A stretch of 64,000 nt of DNA from Paenibacillus taichungensis (GCF_003287275.1 NZ_QEVW01000026.1:62001-126000), one strand, 5' to 3'. Shown: positions 41,626 to 51,517, counted from the first letter of the stretch. Numbers and translations are program-made. Notes: a model not told the origin generated them from the sequence alone.

Positions 41626-43395
41626 TTATTTCATTGACTCGGATAGCTCTGTGAAAATAACACCCAGCGCATAGGCTCCAGCATCAGGGTATCCCAGACT
41701 CCGATCACCCACAGCGCCCGCGCGGCCCATACGTGCCACGATGTCTTCGGTTTTCTTCGCACCTTCCACTGCCGCTTCGGCACCTTTGGCAAACGCTGTT
41801 TTGAAGTCATCTCCAGACTTCGCACTTTGCGTCCATGCGTCTGCACAAGGGACAAGTGCATCAATTAATGTCTTGTCACCTACAACGGCACCACGTCCGA
41901 AGGAACGTTCGCCAGTAGATTGAATCCCTTGTACTGCCGCCTGCATCATATCAGCGAACTCTGCAACGTTCAATTGCTGCTTGTCACCAACGGCTTTGCC
42001 TGCTGCCCGGAATGCCGAACCCCAGATTGGGCCGGATGCACCGCCGCAGTATTCCATAATGATAAGAGAGCATGCATCGAGGAATGAACCGATATTCTTT
42101 TTCTCTTCATTCACGATATGGTTCCATTCGCGCTTGAGCTGTCTAAAGCCCTTCGCTACGCTCATGCCAAAGTCGCCGTCACCTGCATGGGAATCCAGTT
42201 CACAGAATGGTACTTCGTTCTTGATAATGATCTCACTCATCTTATCGATCAGGTAGACGATATTATCCAGGGAGAATTGATTGTTGCTGATTACCGCAGA
42301 AGATGTCGGTGTCTCCACTTCATAGGATACTGGCGCATCTTCAGTTACAACTGCTTCCAACGCTTCCGAATAGGCCACTTGTGCTACTGGAGGACCAGAC
42401 ACTTTGAAAGCAGGTGCATCACTTTCCTTAAACAGCAACGTTTTCAGTTCATCGTCCAGTTTCAGGATAGTTACCGATGCGCCTGCCATATCGATGCTCG
42501 TCATGTAATTGCCAACAAAAGTAGTGGCTACACCCAGCCCTGAACGCTGTGCCAGCTCACGCTGAACCGAGTTGTTGAGCAGATAGAGCTCCTGTAAAGG
42601 TGTCGCACCAAATCCATTTACAAGCACAGCAATCTCGGCGGATGCATCGTTATCCAGCTTCATGTCAGCAAGCAGTGCTTCAACCATGCGTCCTGCAAGC
42701 TCATCGGCAGATACCAATTTCTCGCGGCGAATGCCTGGCTCACCATGAATTCCCACACCGAATTCCATCTCATCTTCAGCGATTTCAAATGTCGGTGTTC
42801 CTTTGGCAGGCACGGTACAGGAAGTGAACCCAAATCCGATGCTGCGAACGTTCTGGGCTGCTTTCTCAGCAACAGTTTTCACCTCTGCCAGACTGCGGCC
42901 TTCTTCGGCTGCAGCTCCAGCGATTTTGTGCACCAGTACCGTTCCGGCAACGCCGCGGCGTCCTACCGTATACAGACTGTCTTGAACAGCAATGTCATCC
43001 TCAACCCGTACATATTGCACGTCAATGCCATCTTCCTCGGCAAGATGGGCCGCGTTCTTGAAGTTCATCATGTCGCCGCTGTAGTTTTTAATGATTAGCA
43101 GCGTGCCCTTCTTGCTAGCTGTGGCCTTGATCGCCTGGTATACCTGAATCTGGGAAGGGGATGCGAATACATCTCCACAGACCGCAGCATCCAACATGCC
43201 TCTACCCACATAACCCGCATGAGCCGGTTCGTGTCCACTACCGCCTCCGCTGATGAGGCTGACTTTATCCCCGTTAATCTCTCTGCGTTTAATGACCTTA
43301 TATTTTTTCAAAAATTCAAGCTCCGGGTGCGCCAGCGCAATCCCGTTGCACATTTCCATGACAACATTTTCAGCCTGATTGATAATTTTCTTCAT
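41626..43395 (-). CDS. Dihydroxyacetone kinase, DhaK-DhaL fusion (ATP-type)
   Basis: The 589-residue kinase joins a DhaK domain (1 to about 330) and a DhaL domain (about 380 to the end). The substrate-binding His217 lies in GVGIHGEPGIRR, with SGGGSGHEPAHAGY near residue 50. The ATP/Mg site of the L part is SHAGDGDFGMSVAKG, with GGASGPIWGSAF. Such fusions use ATP directly, in contrast to PTS-dependent DhaKLM. It phosphorylates dihydroxyacetone made by the glycerol dehydrogenase encoded just upstream; the two genes overlap by ATGA (43392-43395). Confidence 0.93.
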   Translation of the reverse strand: MKKIINQAENVVMEMCNGIALAHPELEFLKKYKVIKRREINGDKVSLISGGGSGHEPAHAGYVGRGMLDAAVCGDVFASPSQIQVYQAIKATASKKGTLLIIKNYSGDMMNFKNAAHLAEEDGIDVQYVRVEDDIAVQDSLYTVGRRGVAGTVLVHKIAGAAAEEGRSLAEVKTVAEKAAQNVRSIGFGFTSCTVPAKGTPTFEIAEDEMEFGVGIHGEPGIRREKLVSADELAGRMVEALLADMKLDNDASAEIAVLVNGFGATPLQELYLLNNSVQRELAQRSGLGVATTFVGNYMTSIDMAGASVTILKLDDELKTLLFKESDAPAFKVSGPPVAQVAYSEALEAVVTEDAPVSYEVETPTSSAVISNNQFSLDNIVYLIDKMSEIIIKNEVPFCELDSHAGDGDFGMSVAKGFRQLKREWNHIVNEEKKNIGSFLDACSLIIMEYCGGASGPIWGSAFRAAGKAVGDKQQLNVAEFADMMQAAVQGIQSTGERSFGRGAVVGDKTLIDALVPCADAWTQSAKSGDDFKTAFAKGAEAAVEGAKKTEDIVARMGRAGAVGDRSLGYPDAGAYALGVIFTELSESMK

Positions 43396-44537
43396 GATTT
43401 CGCCTCCCGGCGAGCTGCTTTGTAGTCCCGTCCCATACGATCAGCCGCCGCAATGGCAGCAGCCACTTCAGGAACCGTAATCGGGAACGCCATGGCGTGA
43501 ATGGATTCTTCCGGAATACATGCGATCTCGGCCACCTTCAACAACTCTTCCTGACTAATGGTATCTACACCGATATCCGCCAAGCTTACAGGCAGTCCCA
43601 CTGCGAGACAGAAGTCCATGACTTCATGCAGCTCTTCGGTTGGTGCATTTTCAAGGACGAGTTGTGCAATTGTACCGAATGATACTTTTTCACCGTGGAA
43701 GAAGTGATGTGTACCCTCCAGAACAGTCAACCCATTGTGGATCGCATGGGCTGCAGCCAGACCACCACTTTCGAATCCAAGACCAGACAACAGAATGTTG
43801 GTCTCAACGATGTTTTCCAGCGCTTGAGTCACGACGTTGCTGTCACTGGCTACTTTCGCTTTTACTCCATCAGTCAGCAGCATTTCATAACAAAGTTTTG
43901 CAAGAGCAAGTGCTGCATTGGTACCTACCGCAGATGGCGTGTATCCTTCACGGGAACCCATCGGCAAACTTGCGTTTACACGGGAATAGGATTTTGCAGT
44001 AGCTCTAGCTTCGAAGTACGTAGACAATGCATCACCCATACCCGATACGAGGAAACGTGTTGGTGCGTTTGCGATAACTGTTGTGTCCACGAGGACAACA
44101 CTTGGGCTTTGTTTGAAATAAGCATAGTCATCAAAAGCACCTTCCGGCGTGTACAACACAGCTGAGTGACTTGTTGGCGCATCCGTTGCTGCGATGGTAG
44201 GACAGATGATTAGTGCTTCACCTTCTGCCACACATTTTGCTGCATCGATCGCTTTACCGCCACCGAGACCAATTGTACATGTGCATCCTTTTTCTTTCGC
44301 AATTTCCTGGAGACGAGCGACTTCCTCGCGGGAACATTCTCCTTTAAAACCGCTTTCAACAAATGTAATATTGAATTTTTGTGACGTTGCATCAAGCTTC
44401 GCCTTTACACGCTGTACATCATCTGGATGTGCGATCAGCAATGCAGATTCACCAAAGGATTTCACAAAGTAACCGAGGTTTAATAACTCGTCTTCGCCTT
44501 GCACGTATTTCGTTGGACTAATAAATGCTTTTCTCAT
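43392..44537 (-). CDS. gldA: Glycerol dehydrogenase
   Basis: The 381-residue enzyme is an iron/zinc-type polyol dehydrogenase. The NAD loop is IGLGGGKAIDAAK, metal ligands lie in the GMGDALSTYFEA region (Asp) and in AAAHAIHNG and HHFFHGEKVSFG (His). It oxidises glycerol to dihydroxyacetone. The neighbouring kinase then phosphorylates the product, so both form the oxidative glycerol route. The ATG follows AGGAGGG. Control by the divergent PocR-AraC protein is likely. Confidence 0.92.
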   Translation of the reverse strand: MRKAFISPTKYVQGEDELLNLGYFVKSFGESALLIAHPDDVQRVKAKLDATSQKFNITFVESGFKGECSREEVARLQEIAKEKGCTCTIGLGGGKAIDAAKCVAEGEALIICPTIAATDAPTSHSAVLYTPEGAFDDYAYFKQSPSVVLVDTTVIANAPTRFLVSGMGDALSTYFEARATAKSYSRVNASLPMGSREGYTPSAVGTNAALALAKLCYEMLLTDGVKAKVASDSNVVTQALENIVETNILLSGLGFESGGLAAAHAIHNGLTVLEGTHHFFHGEKVSFGTIAQLVLENAPTEELHEVMDFCLAVGLPVSLADIGVDTISQEELLKVAEIACIPEESIHAMAFPITVPEVAAAIAAADRMGRDYKAARREAKS

Positions 44538-44906
44538 AATGATATAGACCCTCCTAAGGATGATATAAGTTAAGTTTGTTTACTGCATCAATTACCTGCA
44601 TACCTTTAACAAGGCTACCTGATGTAATTCTTGGATGAACTTATACATTCAATTTTAAATGCTCACAATTAACCTAAATATATACCATGCATGTGAGGTT
44701 TACAGTGGACTTTGATAACAAATAATTATAATTTGCAATCGTAATTTTTTGCTTTTCAACGGAATCATGGTATCTTATTGTCATGCGATGGGTTAATTTT
44801 GACATCATCTATACATTACCCGTCATTAACTCATCTTAATATGTACAACTTGCTAACTTTTAACGAACGAAATCATTCATCAGGTTAGCTATGGAGGGTT
44901 CCACCC
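44538..44906. promoter_or_regulatory. Divergent control region of the glycerol module
   Basis: This 369-base AT-rich region separates gldA from the PocR-type gene. A TTGACA box lies at 44799-44804 on the plus strand, but a good -10 is lacking, as is typical for activated promoters. AATTAC...GTAATT (44590-44628) forms a loose inverted repeat before gldA. I see no convincing cre site. Confidence 0.4.
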
Positions 44907-45938
44907 ATGATTAAAGAATATCTGCATATTAATAAAATTCTCGACCTGAATAAATGGAAGCGTCTACAGGATTCACTGGCTACCGTAACCAAGCTGGCTA
45001 TTCTAACCGTTGACTATAAAGGCATTCCCGTGACCAGCCATAGCAGTTGTCAGGCCTTTTGCCAAAATGTTCGCAAAAATCCCGAACTGCTCCCCTACTG
45101 CCAAAAATGTGATTCCCGCGGTGGGCTGGAAGCGGTTCGATTGAATGAGCCTTATGTTTACTTGTGTCATTTCAATATCGTGGATATCGCAATTCCCATC
45201 ACGATCGACGGGAAATATATTGGTGCCGTAATGGCAGGACAGGTGAAGCTCGCTGACCCGGAGAAAGGGACGGAACTGGAACAGATCGTCACATCCAAGA
45301 ACGTACCTATGCATGCTGCGAAGCTAAAGGAATTACAGGAAGACTATGACCAACTGCCTGTCATGACCTACGAAGAAGTTGTGAAAATTTCCAACATGCT
45401 TTCTTTACTCTGTAATTACATCGTGGAGGAAGCGCTGAACAAAAATTTGCTGGTGGAAATGTTCGAGAAAGCTTCGGGTCATCAGGAGTCTCTGAATCTG
45501 TCCACTATTCTGCCTGGATACTCTATCCGTAACATTGAGTCGATCAAAAAAGAAATGACCAATGCGATTGCGGATGCCTATCTTAAAAACAGTCCAAGTG
45601 ATACAGAGAGCTCCAGCCCGGTGCTTCAACCTGCTTTTGAATATATTCACAGTCACAAGAGTGAGCAAGTCTCGCTTAAACAAATGGCCGATCTGTGCCA
45701 CCTGAGTCCAAGTTATTTCAGCAGGCTGTTTGCCAAGGAAACGGGTGAAAACTTCACGACTTATATTGCTCGACTCAAAATCAAATGGGCCAAGCAACTG
45801 CTTGAAGTTACGGACATGCCCGTGTCACAGATCAGTGATGAACTGGGGTTCAATGAATCGGGGTATTTTATCAAAATATTCAAAAAATTCGAGGAGATTA
45901 CGCCAGCCCTCTATCGCAAATACATGCAGGAACAATGA
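44907..45938 (+). CDS. PocR-domain AraC-family regulator of glycerol genes
   Basis: The 343-residue protein has an N-terminal PocR sensory domain (about 10-175) with the cysteine pattern CQAFCQNV, YCQKCDSRGG and LCHFNIVDIAIPI, followed by AraC helix-turn-helix units (VSLKQMADLCHLSPSYFSRLF and VSQISDELGFNESGYFIKIF). PocR domains sense small polyols such as propanediol and glycerol-type compounds. Being divergent from gldA and the kinase, it is probably their activator. The ATG follows TGGAGGG. Confidence 0.9.
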   Translation: MIKEYLHINKILDLNKWKRLQDSLATVTKLAILTVDYKGIPVTSHSSCQAFCQNVRKNPELLPYCQKCDSRGGLEAVRLNEPYVYLCHFNIVDIAIPITIDGKYIGAVMAGQVKLADPEKGTELEQIVTSKNVPMHAAKLKELQEDYDQLPVMTYEEVVKISNMLSLLCNYIVEEALNKNLLVEMFEKASGHQESLNLSTILPGYSIRNIESIKKEMTNAIADAYLKNSPSDTESSSPVLQPAFEYIHSHKSEQVSLKQMADLCHLSPSYFSRLFAKETGENFTTYIARLKIKWAKQLLEVTDMPVSQISDELGFNESGYFIKIFKKFEEITPALYRKYMQEQ

Positions 45939-45978
45939 GCAAGCCTAACTATATGTTTTTGTTAGAAGAGAAAATCGA

Positions 45979-46023
45979 GTGATATCTTTTTCATATCAAA
46001 GATGGGCTTAAAAGATATTTCAC
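45979..46023 (+). repeat. Inverted repeat between regulator and aldo-keto reductase
   Basis: GTGATATCTTTT pairs with AAAAGATATTTCAC (two unpaired T). It is AT-rich and lacks a T run at its end. It may be a weak terminator or an operator of the reductase gene. Confidence 0.4.
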
Positions 46024-46078
46024 CTATTAATCTGCCATTGCTACAATGGAGTCCAGATTACTTAGGGAGGCGTCACGA

Positions 46079-47068
46079 ATGGAATATCGCAAATTGGGAA
46101 ACAGCGGTCTAACCGTCAGTGAGATTTCACTGGGCAACTGGATTACACATGGAGCACAAGTGGATGATGGAACCGCAAAAGCCTGTGTCCGGGCTGCATT
46201 GGATGCTGGCATCACGACATTTGATACGGCAGACGTCTATTCCAACACCAAGGCAGAAACTGTATTAGGACATGCTCTAAAGGATATCCGAAGAGAAAGT
46301 ATTGAACTATGCACCAAAGTCTGTCATCCAACCGGCTCAGGTCGCAACGACAGAGGACTTTCCCGCAAACATATCATGGAGGCCTGCAACGCTTCATTGC
46401 AAAGGTTGCAAACCGATTATATCGATGTCTATTATGCTCACCGTTATGATCCAAATACGCCGCTGGAGGAAACATTCCTTGCGTTTGCCGATCTGGTTCG
46501 TCAGGGCAAAGTTCACTATATTGGAGTTAGCGAATGGACTGCGGCTCAGATTGAAGAAGGTTCCGCATTAGCTAAAGAGCTTCGCGTGCCTTTTATTGCG
46601 AGCCAACCACAGTATTCGATGTTATGGCGGGTTATTGAGGAGAAAGTTGTGCCAGCAAGTACACAAGCAGGTCTTGGCCACATTACATGGTCTCCCCTGG
46701 CTCAGGGCATACTATCTGGTAAATATCTTCCGCACGAAGCGCTGCCAGCCGGATCACGTGCAGCGGCCGAGGCTGGAGCACCCTTTTTCAACAATCTGGC
46801 TGGTCGGTGGTTACGGGACGATGTTCTGACTGCTGTGCAGCAGCTTGTTCCATTGGCGAAAGAGATCGGGCTGACACTCCCTCAACTCGCCATTGCCTGG
46901 GTTCTTCAGCATCCGTATGTGTCATCCGTCATTATTGGTGCATCCCGTCCTGAGCAAGTCCTTGAGAATGTAAAAGCCTCTGGTGTTCAACTCGATCGGG
47001 ACACCCTGTCCCGCATTGATGAAATATTTGGTGAGTGGATTGAGAGAGACCCTGCACGGACCGGTTAG
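46079..47068 (+). CDS. Aldo-keto reductase (YghZ/Kv-beta-like)
   Basis: The 329-residue enzyme is an (alpha/beta)8 aldo-keto reductase: FDTADVYSN with the catalytic Asp and Tyr, KVCHPTG with Lys, DVYYAHRYDP with His, and the NADPH part SSVIIGASRPEQVLENVKA. This is the layout of the AKR family related to potassium-channel beta subunits and YghZ. It reduces aldehydes such as methylglyoxal. ATG 46079 is used because GGGAGG lies 8 bases upstream; the longer frame starts at a TTG. A link to the adjacent glycerol genes through methylglyoxal is possible but not shown. Confidence 0.9.
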   Translation: MEYRKLGNSGLTVSEISLGNWITHGAQVDDGTAKACVRAALDAGITTFDTADVYSNTKAETVLGHALKDIRRESIELCTKVCHPTGSGRNDRGLSRKHIMEACNASLQRLQTDYIDVYYAHRYDPNTPLEETFLAFADLVRQGKVHYIGVSEWTAAQIEEGSALAKELRVPFIASQPQYSMLWRVIEEKVVPASTQAGLGHITWSPLAQGILSGKYLPHEALPAGSRAAAEAGAPFFNNLAGRWLRDDVLTAVQQLVPLAKEIGLTLPQLAIAWVLQHPYVSSVIIGASRPEQVLENVKASGVQLDRDTLSRIDEIFGEWIERDPARTG

Positions 47069-47147
47069 TCGCTCTTTTTTCAACTACCTTCAACTACTTT
47101 AAACATACTATATAAGTTGAACTAATCGTTTACACGAAAACGGAGAG

Positions 47148-47251
47148 GGCAGAAAAAAACTGAAAAAGCGAAGCTACAAGCTTTCTACAAGAAAGCTGCA
47201 TCGGAAGCATACGCTTATCTCCAGATTTTCCGATTGGAAGGTTGTTCTGTC
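47148..47251. repeat. Foldback repeat element, copy 2 (diverged)
   Basis: The ends GGCAGAAAAAAACT and AGGTTGTTCTGTC are inverted, and CTGAAAAAGCG-AAGC and CTTATCTCCAGATTTTC match CTGAAGAAGCGGAGC and TTTATCACCGGATTTC of the copy at 41437. The middle carries its own AGCTTTCTacaaGAAAGCT hairpin. It lies between convergent genes and may act as their terminator. Confidence 0.55.
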
Positions 47252-47276
47252 ATCGTAGTGCAAGTGTACATCATTT

Positions 47277-48176
47277 TTAGCTCAACTTATTTTCCCCATC
47301 AACACATTCATCTACAATATTCATAAAACGGGAAATCACTTCCTGATTCAAGTCCGTCCGCCATGCCGTGTACAACGGTACGGAGGGCGGATTTTCTATT
47401 AGTGGTAGAAATACCACGCCCCTCCGCTCGAACACATCTACTGAAGAAGGAACGATAGAGATGCCCATGCCTGCTGCAACGAGATTCACAATCGTGTACA
47501 TCTGAATAGCTTCCTGTGTAATACGAGGATCTACACCATGCTCCCTGCAATAATCCAGAACGAGACGATGGAACGGAGAACCCAGATGCCGCGGGAATAA
47601 AATAAAATCTTCGTCCGCCAGCTCGGTGATTGACACCTGAGTCTGTGAAGCTAAAGGGTGATGGTCTGGCAGCACTGCGAGTAATGTTTCCGTCTGACAG
47701 ACTCGGAACGACAATTGTCCGTTATGATCCTGATACCGCAAAAATCCAATATGGATCTGTCCATCTGCTAGTGCCTGCAATTGTTCGGACGAGGTCATCT
47801 CGCGCAACGTAAGTTCAATCTGCGGGTACGCCGCACGGAATTTTCTCAACACATCGACCATAATACTTCCCGAAGCCGAATCCACAAAAGCGACCGTTAA
47901 ATGTCCAATGATCCCCTGATCAGCCTTCTGCGTAAGCTGGATGGATCGCTCAAGTTGGGCCATGATCAGCCTCGCCTGTTCCAGAAATACGGCACCGGCT
48001 GCTGTGAGACGAACCATTTTTTTCGTGCGTTCCAACAGCTTCACGCCGAGCTCTTCTTCCAGATTCTGAATCTGCTGGCTCAGCGGCGGCTGCGTCATAT
48101 TTAATTTCTCAGCCGCACGGTGGAAATGAAGCTCCTCCGCCACGGTGATAAAGTATCGTAGTTTTCGAATATCCAT
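47277..48176 (-). CDS. LysR-family regulator (AlsR/BenM-like)
   Basis: The 299-residue protein has the LysR DNA-binding start MDIRKLRYFITVAEELHFHRAAEKLNMTQ without the usual variation at HFHRAA, typical of the AlsR/CatR/BenM group, then an effector domain (GHLTVAFVDSASGS, LAAGMGISIVPSS). No metabolic gene lies divergently within a short distance, so the target is not evident. Confidence 0.88.
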   Translation of the reverse strand: MDIRKLRYFITVAEELHFHRAAEKLNMTQPPLSQQIQNLEEELGVKLLERTKKMVRLTAAGAVFLEQARLIMAQLERSIQLTQKADQGIIGHLTVAFVDSASGSIMVDVLRKFRAAYPQIELTLREMTSSEQLQALADGQIHIGFLRYQDHNGQLSFRVCQTETLLAVLPDHHPLASQTQVSITELADEDFILFPRHLGSPFHRLVLDYCREHGVDPRITQEAIQMYTIVNLVAAGMGISIVPSSVDVFERRGVVFLPLIENPPSVPLYTAWRTDLNQEVISRFMNIVDECVDGENKLS

Positions 48177-48356
48177 ACGTCTGGTGTACTTCCCTTCCGA
48201 CTAGCCTGTTACTTCATCTGTTCCTGAACATGAAACACAATGAAATTGTGGTCCACGAATATGTTCACTATTAACGACACGATGATACCAGAAGATGCAT
48301 TATTGCTGTTATTGCTGCATTAAAGTACCTTTCGTCACCTATCTTTCTTTTCCTGC

Positions 48357-48388
48357 AAAAAAAAGCCCTATCCAGAGGTGGATAAGGC
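48357..48388 (-). terminator. Terminator of the threonine aldolase gene
   Basis: GCCCTATCC and GGATAAGGC form the stem; eight T follow on the minus strand. Confidence 0.8.
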
Positions 48389-48408
48389 AGAATACGCATA
48401 GCTTTATT

Positions 48409-49509
48409 TTAGTTCACATGTTTCCGTAGTTCTTCATCCAACCATTGCAGCGCTGAATGCAGCTTGTCCTTGGGCACATTCTGATAACGATCCCCCGTTG
48501 ACAACTCAAAAGCACAGCTATGAGCACTGGTCTGCTGCAAGTATGAAGTAATCCCTAACCCGAATTGCTGAGTCATGGATGCCAAAATACGCTCCACCTC
48601 GGCTTGAGCCAAGGGAAAATGTACATGAAACATATTGGAGACGGGCACTTCTGGCAACGTTCGTATACCGTGACACGCATTTAACAAGGAAGCAAGTTCC
48701 TTGGCCTGCTCGTAATAAAGCCCCATTTTGCCAATCCGTTCATTGAAATAATATTGGGAACTAAGAATATATGGATATAGGCCAATCAGATCACCGCCAT
48801 GCCGACGCTTCCATATTTTTGATTCTTGCATAACTTCCGTATCCCCTGCTAATATAGCGCCAGCGATTCCTCCAATACCTTTGTAAAAGGATACATATAC
48901 ACTATCAAACAGACTGCAAATCTCAGCTGGTGTCTTCTGATAGTATGGTGTGATTTCAAACAGGCGTGCACCATCCAGATGAAGCTTGATTTCACGTTCA
49001 CGGCAATAGGCCGAGATGGCCTCCAACTCTTCATAGGCAGGCAATTGTCCACCAATCTCGCGTTGAGGCAGTTCAAGCAAGAGGCAGGAAATTTCCTCAT
49101 TCATCCCTTCTACATCTTCCAATCGAATCAGTCGGTCCTCATCCGCCAGTAAAATGGTTTCAATCTGATGCAGTTCCTTCAGTCCGTCTTCCTCATGGAT
49201 TTCCAGATGAGATAAAGGATGATAAGCTACCCGCTTGATGCCTTTGCGGTCACACCAGATACGTAACGCAATTTGCTGTGCCATCGTACCACTGGGGAAA
49301 AATACAGCTGATTCCTTGCCCAGAACGTCGGCCATTTGCTGCTGGAATTCATCAATAATTTTGCCGTTGCCATAATGATCACTATCCTGTTCCCCATCCA
49401 CCTGCTCCAGCACTTCCTGAAGCACTTTGACTTTACGGTTGCCGTGACCGCCTACAATAAACTCCGCCTGACGAAATGCTTCCGCTAACGTTAGCTCTGT
49501 ATCCTTCAA
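48409..49509 (-). CDS. ltaE: Low-specificity threonine aldolase (PLP enzyme)
   Basis: The 366-residue protein is a beta-eliminating-lyase-family fold-type I PLP enzyme. Motifs are VFFPSGTMAQQIALR near the phosphate site, LHLDGARLFE with the cofactor Asp, and SFYKGIGGIAGA with the Schiff-base Lys. It cleaves threonine or allo-threonine to glycine and acetaldehyde. It begins 15 bases after the LysR gene on the same strand, so both are likely co-transcribed. Confidence 0.88.
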   Translation of the reverse strand: MKDTELTLAEAFRQAEFIVGGHGNRKVKVLQEVLEQVDGEQDSDHYGNGKIIDEFQQQMADVLGKESAVFFPSGTMAQQIALRIWCDRKGIKRVAYHPLSHLEIHEEDGLKELHQIETILLADEDRLIRLEDVEGMNEEISCLLLELPQREIGGQLPAYEELEAISAYCREREIKLHLDGARLFEITPYYQKTPAEICSLFDSVYVSFYKGIGGIAGAILAGDTEVMQESKIWKRRHGGDLIGLYPYILSSQYYFNERIGKMGLYYEQAKELASLLNACHGIRTLPEVPVSNMFHVHFPLAQAEVERILASMTQQFGLGITSYLQQTSAHSCAFELSTGDRYQNVPKDKLHSALQWLDEELRKHVN

Positions 49510-49524
49510 GGTTATTCACTCCTT

Positions 49525-50391
49525 TTATTGTTCTATTCCTTGTTTCGTCATCATCTGCACCAGTGCACCCAGCGCCCCGGATAGATGCTCACTCTGCGAA
49601 TGCACGAATCCTACTTCCAACCTGCAATACGGATCAGGCAAAGATAACACTGTAACCTCGCCTCTCCGTTCGGCTTTCGTAACCGAAGAGCGTGGGAGCA
49701 ATGACACACCTATTCCCGCAGATACGCCATTCATAATGGTGTCCAGTGTTCCGTATTCCGTAACGTTGAGGGTGTGCACGCCTTGATCTTTCAAAAAGGC
49801 TTCTGCCTGCACGCGATGGGTACAGCCTACTTCAAAAAACAACATCGGTTTGCACAATAGAGCATGCATTTCATGGGTTCCGGGTTCAGCAATCAGTACC
49901 AATTCTTCATCGTACACTTTCATATAGTTCAGCTCAGGGTGGTCGATTGGGCCATATATTATAGCCCCATGCAGCTCATGTTGAATGACCTTCTGATTGA
50001 GTTCATGTGTCCCCCCTGTAATTAACGAATGTTGCACCCTGGGGTAACATAAACGGTATTCAGCGAGCAGCGGCGTCAGATAACTGGAGGCTGCGGTCTC
50101 AATTGCGCCAAGACGAAGCACCCCTGCAGGTGGATTCCCAATCTGCGTTGCCTGCTCCGCTTCATATAACAAATGTAATATTTTATCCGCATATCCCAGC
50201 AAATTCTCACCGGCTGGTGTGAGCGACATGCCCCGGTTGGAGCGATGAAACAGCGGTACTTGCAGCTGATCTTCCAACTGTTTAATTCGTGTTGTTACAT
50301 TGGATTGCACATAATTCAGCGTTAATGCCGCTTTGCTGATACTGCCTTCGCGGGCAACCGCCTGAAATATTTTCAAATCTCCTGCATCCAT
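49525..50391 (-). CDS. LysR-family regulator (YtlI-like)
   Basis: The 288-residue protein has a LysR helix-turn-helix (DLKIFQAVAREGSISKAALTLNYVQSNVT) and an effector domain (GVLRLGAIETAASSYL). It precedes the threonine aldolase gene by 15 bases on the same strand and is divergent from the quinone-oxidoreductase-like gene. It may control one or both. Confidence 0.88.
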   Translation of the reverse strand: MDAGDLKIFQAVAREGSISKAALTLNYVQSNVTTRIKQLEDQLQVPLFHRSNRGMSLTPAGENLLGYADKILHLLYEAEQATQIGNPPAGVLRLGAIETAASSYLTPLLAEYRLCYPRVQHSLITGGTHELNQKVIQHELHGAIIYGPIDHPELNYMKVYDEELVLIAEPGTHEMHALLCKPMLFFEVGCTHRVQAEAFLKDQGVHTLNVTEYGTLDTIMNGVSAGIGVSLLPRSSVTKAERRGEVTVLSLPDPYCRLEVGFVHSQSEHLSGALGALVQMMTKQGIEQ

Positions 50392-50527
50392 GCGCTGATC
50401 ACCTGCTTGTTATCTATTATCTGAATTGATACTGACATTCATTTTTGTTCATTTTACGTGAATCTGACCCATCTGTACAATGAGGCTCAATAGTGAAGTT
50501 TTATATACACAAGGAGGAATTTTGAAA

Positions 50528-51517
50528 ATGAAAGCTATTATACATTCCGGCCAGAGCGGCCTTGAAGGTCTTCAATATACAGAGTCAACATCTCGAGCAC
50601 CAGAAGCCGATGAAGTACATATCCAACTGAAATCTGCTGGAATTAATCATCGTGATCTGTTCATCATGGCAGGACGTACATACCAGGACACACCACTCAT
50701 TCTTGGCTCCGATGGAGCAGGTGTAATCGTTGAGATTGGCGAAGGTGTTGAGGGTTTATCTGTAGGTGATGAGGTAATTATCCACCCTACTCTCGGTTGG
50801 GACCAAGCAGTAGACATACCCCTTGTGCCCGATATTGTAGGAGGCCCTACGGATGGAACTCTCGCACAATATATTACGCTGCCTGCCAGAAATGCCTTGC
50901 CCAAACCCTCTCATCTATCATGGGCGGAAGCAGGGGTATTGTCCCTTTCGGCTTTGACAGCATACCGCGCCTTATTCACTCGTGGCGGACTTAAGCAGGG
51001 TGAACATATCCTCATTCCCGGCATTGGCGGCGGTGTAGCGACCTATGCCCTGCTCATGGCCGTAGCTGCTGGTGCCAAGGTAACCGTTACATCCAGAAGT
51101 GAAGCCAAGAAACATGAGGCTCTGCGCCTGGGCGCTTTCCAAGCTCTGGACAGTCAGGCAGACTGGAGTCTGCAGAACGATCTCGATTCTGTTGACTTCA
51201 TCTTGGATAGCATCGGACAATCCATGTTCCCCAAATATTTTGATATAATCAGACCAGGTGGCCGTATCGTGATGTATGGTGCAAGCTCGGGAGATGATCT
51301 GAATGTTCCAATCCGCTCGATCTTTTTCCCTCAAGTTAGCCTGATCGGCACCTCCATGGGCAGCCGTGAAGAGTTTGTCCAGATGCTCCAATGGGTTGAA
51401 GAACATAATTTACATCCTGTGATCGATAGCATATATCCGCTACAGGACACAGCGAAAGCATTCGAACGTATGGAAAAGGGAGAGCAGTTTGGCAATCTTG
51501 CTATACTCGTGGAGTGA
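50528..51517 (+). CDS. Zinc-free medium-chain oxidoreductase (quinone oxidoreductase-like)
   Basis: The 329-residue enzyme is an MDR-superfamily reductase: AGINHRDLFIMAGRT, GSDGAGVIVEIGEGVEGLSVGDEV, then the NADPH loop GIGGGVATYALLMA. The structural-zinc cysteines are absent, and no catalytic zinc set is seen, placing it with quinone or enoyl reductases such as Bacillus YogA. ATG 50528 follows AAGGAGG at 11 bases; the frame is open 16 codons upstream. It is divergent from the LysR gene. Confidence 0.88.
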   Translation: MKAIIHSGQSGLEGLQYTESTSRAPEADEVHIQLKSAGINHRDLFIMAGRTYQDTPLILGSDGAGVIVEIGEGVEGLSVGDEVIIHPTLGWDQAVDIPLVPDIVGGPTDGTLAQYITLPARNALPKPSHLSWAEAGVLSLSALTAYRALFTRGGLKQGEHILIPGIGGGVATYALLMAVAAGAKVTVTSRSEAKKHEALRLGAFQALDSQADWSLQNDLDSVDFILDSIGQSMFPKYFDIIRPGGRIVMYGASSGDDLNVPIRSIFFPQVSLIGTSMGSREEFVQMLQWVEEHNLHPVIDSIYPLQDTAKAFERMEKGEQFGNLAILVE

